From contig NZ_PPQS01000004.1 of assembly GCF_002902405.1 (NCBI RefSeq), forward strand, positions 1 through 64,000: a stretch of 64,000 bases of DNA. The letters are read 5' to 3'. The notes beneath the pieces were generated by a model. It was not told the DNA's origin. It did not search any database and saw nothing but the letters and a program-made list of their open reading frames with translations. Below are positions 30,821 to 38,161 of the stretch, piece after piece. This stretch comes from Staphylococcus schweitzeri (GTDB taxonomy: Bacteria > Bacillota > Bacilli > Staphylococcales > Staphylococcaceae). Numbering within the stretch: the stretch's first letter is position 1; the number at the start of each line of letters is the position of its first letter. The position numbers and the translations under genes are program-made.

Positions 30821-31663
30821 TTGGATAATAGAAATATGATTAATCGTGTTTTTAGTCAAAAGATATTACATCAAATTGCAATCAAAAATAAAAGTGATGT
30901 TGTTGATGAGGCATATGATTTTTATATTCAGGGACCTAAAAATATCAATGTAATACAGAAGATGAAATCTTTATATAATTATCTTAAAAAGTCTTATCGT
31001 AACGAATATTTTTACAAAAACACAATGCTTAATAAACTCCTTTTAGGACGACATTCTGTTAATACAACTACTGCACTTTCTGAGATGCCCATAGGGAAAA
31101 GTATTGCTGATTTTATATTGTTAAACGGCAAAGGCGTTGTCTATGAGATTAAAACAGAATTAGATAAGCTGGATAGATTAGATAATCAAATTAATGATTA
31201 TTATGAAGTATTTAATTATGTAGTAGTCATTACAAATGACAAACATTTGAATAAAGTTATGGCTAGATACAAAGATACAACAGTCGGAATTTTAGTATTA
31301 ACATCTAGAAATACACTGAGTGAAGTTCAAAAACCAAAAGAAAACAATAGCCTCTTAAACTCAAAAGCGATGTATAACTTTTTACGAAAAGAAGAAAGAA
31401 AAAGAGTTATTGCACAGAATCACATGGATGTGCCAAGTTATAACGATTTCACAGAGTATGATGTGTTTTATGACGTGTTTAAAGAAATACCAATGACGGA
31501 ATTGCATAACGATATGATATCTGAGTTGAAAAAAAGAGACAACATGAAAGAATACAAAGATGCATTTTTAGCAGCGCCGGCTGAAATTAAGTTCTTGTTA
31601 TATTTCGCAAAAATGACAAAGAAAGATAAAAATAAACTATATCATTTTCTTAAGGAGGATTAA
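30821..31663 (+). CDS. sce7726-family protein with PD-(D/E)XK nuclease motif
   Basis: The 280-residue protein matches what I know as the sce7726 family, usually encoded beside sce7725. A nuclease-like core is visible: D97 (GKSIADFIL), E109-x-K111 (VVYEIKTELD) and a downstream Q123-x3-Y127 (DNQINDYYEV), the same layout as in the HsdR nuclease domain. The spacing of strand, acid and ExK fits a PD-(D/E)XK fold; activity has not been shown. No membrane segments are seen. The TTG at 30821 follows AAGGAGG by nine bases; an ATG at 30836 is the alternative. A TATAAT at 30769-30774 may be its -10. It starts a tight three-gene operon beside hsdR. Confidence 0.8.
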   Translation: MDNRNMINRVFSQKILHQIAIKNKSDVVDEAYDFYIQGPKNINVIQKMKSLYNYLKKSYRNEYFYKNTMLNKLLLGRHSVNTTTALSEMPIGKSIADFILLNGKGVVYEIKTELDKLDRLDNQINDYYEVFNYVVVITNDKHLNKVMARYKDTTVGILVLTSRNTLSEVQKPKENNSLLNSKAMYNFLRKEERKRVIAQNHMDVPSYNDFTEYDVFYDVFKEIPMTELHNDMISELKKRDNMKEYKDAFLAAPAEIKFLLYFAKMTKKDKNKLYHFLKED

Positions 31664-31664
31664 T

Positions 31665-32573
31665 ATGTATTATCCTTATTTGCGTGGGAAACAAAATGAA
31701 CTATTTGCAATTAAAGAATTGCTAGAAAAAGGTTTGATTGGTAATTGTATTCAACCTATAATTGAACCAATTAAATATACAACCACGTTTAAAAATGTTT
31801 TGAAATATTGTGGTGAAAAAGAATTTCGTATAAATTTAGTAGTAAATTCGAAGTTAACTGAAGAAGAGATTAGTAACGAAACTGTTGAAGACTTAAGCGA
31901 AATAATAACAGAAAACAAAAGTATTATTCAAAAAGCTTATTTAGGTCCCTCTGATGAAGGTAATGAAAAGTTGAAGCAACAATTTTCAAATAGTAGTTTA
32001 GCTATTTTAAAGAGTGTAGATGACTGGGAAATGTTTGAAGATAAAAATGAACTTGAAATGGTTTTTGTTCCAGATGATAGACACATTAAACGTAAATTAC
32101 GTAATATTCGAAACAAAGGGCTCATTACGGACCCTTTTAATAAACTGAGTCGAAATGTTGATTATTTGGATAATGATGACGAGTTTTATAGTGATGATCA
32201 CCTTTATTATGAAGAAGATGGATACAAGGCATTTTCAGACTATTCTGTTATAGGCGGAGAATATATAGACGGTGGCTTTTCACCATTAGCTATTGCGATA
32301 CATATCGTCTATTTTGATGAGGCTAATGAGTTAAGAGTTAAACATTTTGTCTCTGATTCTAATAACGATAGATTAAATCCAGCTAAAAAGTTTTTTGAGG
32401 CTGTAGATAAATTAGTAACTTGGTCTAAAAACTTAGATAATAAAAATAGATCTTATGCGATCGGACAATTTGAAGAACTAAATAAAAATAATAAGTATCC
32501 AGGCTTAGGGTTAATTAAAAGGTTATCAATCATGCATCATCTAGAAATTATGAATAGATACTTGGAGCCTTAA
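31665..32573 (+). CDS. sce7725/Beta-protein family protein
   Basis: This 302-residue protein opens MYYPYLRGKQNELFAIKELL and continues QPIIEPIKYT, the pattern of the sce7725 and phage Beta-protein family. Its middle is acidic (DYLDNDDEFYSDDHLYYEEDGY). No catalytic motif is obvious to me and no membrane or secretion signals are present. The ATG is one base after the preceding stop, behind AAGGAGGATTAAT, and the next gene begins one base after its own stop, so the three proteins are made together. Members occur next to sce7726 genes in many bacteria; the biochemical role is unknown. Confidence 0.75.
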   Translation: MYYPYLRGKQNELFAIKELLEKGLIGNCIQPIIEPIKYTTTFKNVLKYCGEKEFRINLVVNSKLTEEEISNETVEDLSEIITENKSIIQKAYLGPSDEGNEKLKQQFSNSSLAILKSVDDWEMFEDKNELEMVFVPDDRHIKRKLRNIRNKGLITDPFNKLSRNVDYLDNDDEFYSDDHLYYEEDGYKAFSDYSVIGGEYIDGGFSPLAIAIHIVYFDEANELRVKHFVSDSNNDRLNPAKKFFEAVDKLVTWSKNLDNKNRSYAIGQFEELNKNNKYPGLGLIKRLSIMHHLEIMNRYLEP

Positions 32574-32574
32574 A

Positions 32575-33687
32575 ATGAAAATATGTGAAAAATGTTTTAA
32601 TAATACTGAAATCGTAGAAATCATTGTAAATGATAATAGCAAATTTGACAATTGTGATATTGATAACGATCATCTTGGTGTTAAAATATTTGATACGACT
32701 CGAGACATAGATAAATTAGAGCAGATTAGAGATTATTTAAGACCAGCGTTAGAATTATATGATATTAGTATAAATTTACCAGATACTTTTAGCCAAAAAG
32801 AAGGTAAAAAAATTGAAACAGCATTAAAAGATGATTGGAGTATATTTAATGTTGAAGAAGATAAAATAAGTTGTATTTTAAATGAACTTTTTAAAGATGA
32901 TGAAAATATAGATAGACGGGTATTGGAAGGTTTAGTAGGCGCTAAAATCATTAAAGATAAAAAATATACAAATGAAAATCTAATTGTAGCAAATAATGAC
33001 TGGGATGGATTTTGTGAGAGCTTGAAGTATAAAAATAGATTTCATAATAATATGATCAATTTAGAGAATTTAGCGTTCTTTCTTGATATCACTACTAATT
33101 ACTATAGTATTGAGGAATTTAGAGAAAGATTTGAACCATTATATAGATCTAGGGTAGTTAAGTTCATTACAGAGAAAAGTGAATTGATGGCACCACCAAA
33201 GGAACTAGCAACGGCAGGAAGATTGAATTCTAAATGGATAAGCGTGTTATACCTTAGTACAAAAGAACAGGTCAGTATAGAAGAAGTTAAGCCTAAGCAT
33301 AATGATATTGTTTATATAAGTAAGATTAAGTTACAAAAAAACATTACAAAAGAGAAGTTGAAAATAGCGAATTTAACTAATTTAACTAGTAATGCAATAA
33401 AAGCTGGTGATGATGGTTTTAGAAAGTATTTTGTAAATTACCAAACATTAAAAAAGATTCATGAAGGAATTACAAATCCAAGCGATGAACAAGGAATAGA
33501 TTATTTACCATTTCAATATTTAGCTGATTATATTCGAAGTCTTAAATATGATGGGATAATGTACGAGAGTATATTGCAAGATGGTACTTTTAACTTTGTG
33601 TTTTTTAATCAAAATTTATTTGAATGTGATAAATATGAAAGAAAAAGAGTAAGTGACGTTATATACAAACTGGCTAAATTAAGATGA
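32575..33687 (+). CDS. RES-domain protein, putative NAD-consuming toxin or effector
   Basis: The 370-residue protein has two parts. The N-terminus (about 1-160) opens with CEKC (C4, C7) and NCDID near residue 26, like the zinc-ribbon/HEPN-type N-terminal region found on some RES proteins, but the second cysteine pair is incomplete. The C-terminus (about 188-350) shows the RES pattern: YRSR (R191/R193), AGRLNSKWISVLYLST (214-229), E237 in VSIEEV, and S332 in GIMYESILQDG followed by FNFVFF. RES domains of known toxins (Res, MbcT, ParT) break down or use NAD+. No Xre-like antitoxin gene is adjacent; instead the partners are sce7726 and sce7725 proteins. The coding region is visibly A+T-rich. Confidence 0.75.
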   Translation: MKICEKCFNNTEIVEIIVNDNSKFDNCDIDNDHLGVKIFDTTRDIDKLEQIRDYLRPALELYDISINLPDTFSQKEGKKIETALKDDWSIFNVEEDKISCILNELFKDDENIDRRVLEGLVGAKIIKDKKYTNENLIVANNDWDGFCESLKYKNRFHNNMINLENLAFFLDITTNYYSIEEFRERFEPLYRSRVVKFITEKSELMAPPKELATAGRLNSKWISVLYLSTKEQVSIEEVKPKHNDIVYISKIKLQKNITKEKLKIANLTNLTSNAIKAGDDGFRKYFVNYQTLKKIHEGITNPSDEQGIDYLPFQYLADYIRSLKYDGIMYESILQDGTFNFVFFNQNLFECDKYERKRVSDVIYKLAKLR

Positions 33688-33725
33688 TATACTTAAAAAT
33701 CTAAATATTATAACAAATTACAAAT

Positions 33726-33758
33726 ATCCCCCCGTACTTCACATAGTGGGGGGATTTA
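33726..33758 (+). terminator. Terminator of the sce7726-sce7725-RES operon
   Basis: ATCCCCCC (33726-33733) pairs perfectly with GGGGGGAT (33748-33755), followed by TTATT. The further stretch to 33948 shows no gene. Confidence 0.8.
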
Positions 33759-33948
33759 TTATGCGTTAAAATGCCCAAAGTATGGGTGTGACTCTTAAAT
33801 CATGGCAAAGCACCTAAAATTTGATATGGTGCCGAGCCCTAACTTAGCACAATATAGTTAGTATGACAAAGTCATCTAACATAACACATCAGAAGTTGCC
33901 CGATTTATTCCAGACCATACAGTGATAAAGTTACACAACGCATGACTT

Positions 33949-35541
33949 TTATTTAGCAATAACTGCTACTTCTGAAATAAGTTGCTTCGCATAGTTTGAT
34001 TGCGGATGTTTGATAATATCTTCTGTGTTATTTAGTTCAACGATTTCGCCATTTTTCATAACTGCAACTCGATCACATATTTCATTGATAACACCCATGT
34101 CATGTGTGATGAATAAATAAGTGATGCCGAAGTCTAACTGTAATTGTTTTAATAACTCGATGATATCTTTTTGAATTGAAACGTCTAAAGCTGACACTGC
34201 CTCGTCGCAAACAATCACTTTAGGTTCTACAGCAAGCGCTCTTGCAATACTTACACGCTGGCGTTGCCCACCAGATAATTCGTGTGGATAGCGATATAAG
34301 AAACTTTGATCTAGGCCAACTTTTTCTAACAACGATACGACAGTTTTAATAATGTCATCATTATCTTTGACCTTCCCATGAATGATTAGTGGTCGTTTAA
34401 TCACATCAATCACTTTAAATCTTGGATTAATAGATGCGAATGGATCTTGGAAAATCATTTGTATCTCTTCTCGTAAAGATTTCAATTCATCATCTTTAAA
34501 TAAACTTAATGGTAATTCGTTATACCAAATGAAGCCTTTTGACACTTCTTTTAGACCGACGACCGTCTTAGCTAATGTCGATTTCCCTGACCCTGATTCA
34601 CCGACAATGCCTAATGTTTCGCCTTTTCTAATAGCCAAGTTAATATCATTAACTGCTCGGTATAGGCTGCCACTTAGTGACTTGTAATCCACGCTCACGC
34701 GATCGAATTTTAATAAAATATCATTGTTTAACGGTCTTGGCGGACGCGTTTGATGAATATCAGGAATCGCATCTATTAAGCGTTTCGTATAGGTATGTTG
34801 TGGCGATTTAAAAATACTTTCAACCGTGCCACTTTCAACGACACTTCCATCTTTCATTACAATCACATCGTCGCAAAATTGATACACAGCACCTAAATCG
34901 TGTGTGATAAAAATAATAGATGTTTCTGTATACTCATAAAGTGATTTCATCAACTGAAGTAATTGATTTTGTGTACTGGCATCTAATGCCGTTGTTGGTT
35001 CATCTGCGATTAAAATTTGTGGCTTTAAAATCAATGCCATTGCTATCATGACACGTTGACGCATACCACCAGAAAGTTCATGTGGATAAGCATCAAATTG
35101 TCGTGTTGCATGTTTTATACCTACTTTTTCTAAAATATCAATGGTCATCGACTTTGCTTCAGATTTAGATACACGTTTATGTTGAAATAGTACTTCTGTA
35201 ATTTGTTTGCCAATCGTTAATCTTGGATTCAACGAAGAGAGTGGATCTTGAAAAATCATTGAAATATCCTTACCTCGAATTTGTTGTAACGCTGAAGTTG
35301 ATAAATTAGTTAACGATTGCCCATTAAAAATAATTTCTCCTGTTAACGTGTGATCTGGATAATCTGGTAGTAGCCCTAAAATAGATTTAGCGGTAATACT
35401 TTTACCTGATCCTGATTCACCAACAATACCTAGGATATGTTTTTTTCGTAATTCGAAAGAGACGTTTTTTACCGCTTGAACTGTAGTTTCATCATAATTG
35501 AATTGTACATTCAGACTGTTGACTTCTAATAAATTTGACAT
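33949..35541 (-). CDS. gisA: Fused dipeptide/glutathione-type ABC transporter ATPase
   Basis: This 530-residue protein contains two complete ABC ATPase domains in one chain, like GsiA or a DppD-DppF fusion. Walker A motifs lie at residues 41-48 (GESGSGKS) and about 314-321 (GESGSGKS again), with signatures LSGGMRQR and LSGGQRQR, and Walker B motifs ILIADEP and VIVCDEA. It should power the two permeases encoded on the opposite strand just upstream. The locus corresponds to the published S. aureus glutathione import system gisABCD-ggt. Here the ATPase gene runs away from gisBCD-ggt, about 100 bases apart, with a shared divergent promoter region. Confidence 0.88.
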   Translation of the reverse strand: MSNLLEVNSLNVQFNYDETTVQAVKNVSFELRKKHILGIVGESGSGKSITAKSILGLLPDYPDHTLTGEIIFNGQSLTNLSTSALQQIRGKDISMIFQDPLSSLNPRLTIGKQITEVLFQHKRVSKSEAKSMTIDILEKVGIKHATRQFDAYPHELSGGMRQRVMIAMALILKPQILIADEPTTALDASTQNQLLQLMKSLYEYTETSIIFITHDLGAVYQFCDDVIVMKDGSVVESGTVESIFKSPQHTYTKRLIDAIPDIHQTRPPRPLNNDILLKFDRVSVDYKSLSGSLYRAVNDINLAIRKGETLGIVGESGSGKSTLAKTVVGLKEVSKGFIWYNELPLSLFKDDELKSLREEIQMIFQDPFASINPRFKVIDVIKRPLIIHGKVKDNDDIIKTVVSLLEKVGLDQSFLYRYPHELSGGQRQRVSIARALAVEPKVIVCDEAVSALDVSIQKDIIELLKQLQLDFGITYLFITHDMGVINEICDRVAVMKNGEIVELNNTEDIIKHPQSNYAKQLISEVAVIAK

Positions 35542-35638
35542 GATGTTGTGCCTCCCTATTCACAAATGTGTAAATTTATTCTATACTTTTGTATATCATA
35601 GTAATCTACTCAAGATTATTTTACAAGGAGTGATTATC

Positions 35639-36976
35639 ATAATTACTTATTTAGAATCTTTTAAGTCGTTGTATCACAAGGCATTTTACAAGTTTGTATT
35701 ATCGGTATTAAGCTTGCCAATATTTTTATATGCAGTGATAAAGTTTTTCTTTTCTGCTAAGAGAAAAAATTTTTACGCCAATAATTCTGAAATTTCAGAA
35801 ATTGAACAGGCGTTACATCAAAAATATAAATATTTATCGCAGCAAAAGTCATCCACACAAATACATAAAGAAGCATTAAAAATATTCAAGGCACAAAGTT
35901 CTAATACGAATTCAAAGAATATTGAACATGCACATTTTTCAACATACTTTGAAAATGTATTATTTCATAAGTTCATTATTATCAAAGTGATATTGGCCTT
36001 GCCGATGTTCATCTTATTGACTATTTATATACAGCCATTAGTTAGATATATTTTTGAGCGAATTGTCATGGCTGTGATTGTCATCATTGGTGTTATTGTC
36101 AGTGTGTTTACCATTCTGTATTTTTCACCGCTTGATGCGGCTTATAGCATACTGGGACAAAATGCAACAAGGGCACAAATACATCAATTCAATGTATTAC
36201 ATCATCTTAACGAACCTTATTTTATTCAATTGTGGGATACCATCAAGGGTGTTTTTACCTTTGACTTAGGTACGACTTACAAAGGGAATGAGGTTGTGAC
36301 TAAGGCAGTTGGCGAAAGAATTCCAATTACAATAATTATCGCAGTATTAGCGCTAATTGTGGCATTAATTATTGCAATACCAATTGGTATTATCAGTGCG
36401 ATGAAGCGAAATAGTTGGCTTGATATCACGTTAATGATAATTGCATTAATTGGTTTATCTATTCCAAGTTTCTGGCAAGGGTTATTATTCATTTTAGCTT
36501 TCTCATTGAAATTGGATATTTTGCCACCATCTTATATGCCAGAACATCCAATATCGTTGATTTTACCTGTACTTGTCATTGGAACAAGTATTGCTGCTTC
36601 TATCACGCGTATGACAAGGTCTTCTGTACTTGAAGTAATGCGCAGCGATTATGTTTTAACTGCTTATGCAAAAGGATTATCGACGACACAAGTAGTTATT
36701 AAACATATTTTGAAAAATGCCATTATTCCAATTGTAACGCTAGTTGGTCTTCTAGTGGCAGAGTTACTAGGCGGTTCAGCAGTGACGGAACAAGTATTTA
36801 ACATTAATGGTATCGGTCGTTATATCGTCCAAAAACAACTTATACCTGATATCCCAGCAGTCATGGGTGGGGTCGTATATATATCAATTGTAATATCTTT
36901 AGCAAACTTAATTATTGATATATTTTATGCTTTAATCGATCCAAAATTACGTAGTGAAATTAACGAAAGGAAGTGA
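35639..36976 (+). CDS. gisB: Glutathione-type ABC importer permease 1, with apparent ATA start
   Basis: The C-terminal 320 residues form a DppB-type permease with six helices and the EAA-like loop (DYVLTAYAKGLSTTQVVIKHILKNA). About 120 residues precede it, with an extra membrane segment (FVLSVLSLPIFLYAVIKFFF) and a helical charged stretch. The start is unusual: AAGGAG (35625-35630) is eight bases before an ATA codon at 35639, where an ATG would be expected, and the in-frame GTG at 35630 overlaps the ribosome site. The next in-frame ATG is 36005, after most of the extension and without a ribosome site. A G-to-A change in the start codon is the simplest reading. Confidence 0.8.
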   Translation: MITYLESFKSLYHKAFYKFVLSVLSLPIFLYAVIKFFFSAKRKNFYANNSEISEIEQALHQKYKYLSQQKSSTQIHKEALKIFKAQSSNTNSKNIEHAHFSTYFENVLFHKFIIIKVILALPMFILLTIYIQPLVRYIFERIVMAVIVIIGVIVSVFTILYFSPLDAAYSILGQNATRAQIHQFNVLHHLNEPYFIQLWDTIKGVFTFDLGTTYKGNEVVTKAVGERIPITIIIAVLALIVALIIAIPIGIISAMKRNSWLDITLMIIALIGLSIPSFWQGLLFILAFSLKLDILPPSYMPEHPISLILPVLVIGTSIAASITRMTRSSVLEVMRSDYVLTAYAKGLSTTQVVIKHILKNAIIPIVTLVGLLVAELLGGSAVTEQVFNINGIGRYIVQKQLIPDIPAVMGGVVYISIVISLANLIIDIFYALIDPKLRSEINERK

Positions 36977-36981
36977 GGCAT

Positions 36982-38145
36982 ATGGTAAAACTTACAACAA
37001 AGATAGCTTCCTTAAAACTATTCGCAAGTTATGCTATTGCAACTTATATTTTAGTTATATTAACGAGTGCATTAAATCTTTTTAAAGGTTATGTGGCCGA
37101 TACGTTCTATATTGCTGAAACATTGCTAATCGTTTTAACCATCATTTTAATTATCATCTTAACAACGGAACAAACATGGAAGCATCATGACCTATGGCGA
37201 CGTATCGTCGAAGTGTTGTTATTGTTGATGACATTAACAGGCAACGTATTTACATTATTAATGTTTGTAAGTATTAGACGTTACCAACGCACATCGGAAA
37301 TACATAGTTATAACGGTTGGGAATCGTTTATACGAAAAACTACTAGACATCGTATTGCGATTATCGGGTTACTTATTTTAGTCTACATGTTGACATTATC
37401 AATTGTGTCACAATTTACATTTGATACGACATTGGCTACTAAAAATCAGTTCAATGCACTGTTACATGGACCGAGTCTAGCATATCCGTTTGGCACTGAT
37501 GATTTCGGTAGAGACTTATTTACACGCGTTGTTGTCGGAACGAAGCTGACATTTTCAATTTCAATTGTTTCGGTAGTTATTGCAGTTATTTTTGGTGTGT
37601 TACTAGGTACAGTAGCGGGTTACTTTAACCATATTGATAATTTAGTTATGCGAATTTTAGATGTAGTGTTTGCAATTCCATCATTATTGTTGGCAGTAGC
37701 AATTATCGCATCATTTGGAGCAAGTATTCCAAATTTAATTATTGCTTTAAGTATCGGTAATATACCATCATTTGCACGAACGATGCGGGCAAGTGTTTTA
37801 GAAATTAAGCGCATGGAATATGTAGATGCAGCACGTATTACAGGAGAAAATACTTGGAATATTATATGGCGTTATATTTTGCCGAATGCGATTGCGCCTA
37901 TGATTGTACGTTTTTCATTAAATATAGGTGTGGTTGTATTAACAACAAGTAGTTTAAGTTTCTTAGGACTTGGTGTTGCACCTGATGTAGCTGAGTGGGG
38001 TAACATTTTGCGTACCGGTAGTAATTACTTGGAAACGCACAGTAATTTAGCTATTGTACCTGGTGTTTGTATTATGTTCGTCGTTTTAGCATTTAATTTT
38101 ATAGGTGATGCAGTGCGTGATGCACTAGATCCAAGAATTCAATAA
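36982..38145 (+). CDS. gisC: Glutathione-type ABC importer permease 2
   Basis: This 387-residue DppC-type permease has the usual C-terminal six-helix domain with the loop EYVDAARITGENTWNIIWRYILPNA and the DDFGRDLFTRVVVG segment. Like its partner it has an N-terminal extension (about 90 residues) with two or three extra helices (YAIATYILVILTSALNLF, LLIVLTIILIIILTT). The ATG at 36982 follows AAAGGAAG by eight bases; a GTG at 36973 overlaps the gisB stop and is the alternative. With gisB it forms the membrane channel of the importer. Confidence 0.88.
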   Translation: MVKLTTKIASLKLFASYAIATYILVILTSALNLFKGYVADTFYIAETLLIVLTIILIIILTTEQTWKHHDLWRRIVEVLLLLMTLTGNVFTLLMFVSIRRYQRTSEIHSYNGWESFIRKTTRHRIAIIGLLILVYMLTLSIVSQFTFDTTLATKNQFNALLHGPSLAYPFGTDDFGRDLFTRVVVGTKLTFSISIVSVVIAVIFGVLLGTVAGYFNHIDNLVMRILDVVFAIPSLLLAVAIIASFGASIPNLIIALSIGNIPSFARTMRASVLEIKRMEYVDAARITGENTWNIIWRYILPNAIAPMIVRFSLNIGVVVLTTSSLSFLGLGVAPDVAEWGNILRTGSNYLETHSNLAIVPGVCIMFVVLAFNFIGDAVRDALDPRIQ

Positions 38146-38161
38146 AAAGGTAGGGATAGAT

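Noticed and set aside
30821-33687. The three-gene operon as a known CBASS, BREX or Druantia system
   Set aside because: No nucleotidyltransferase, PglX/BrxC-like protein or DruE-like helicase is present; the families seen do not fit those systems.
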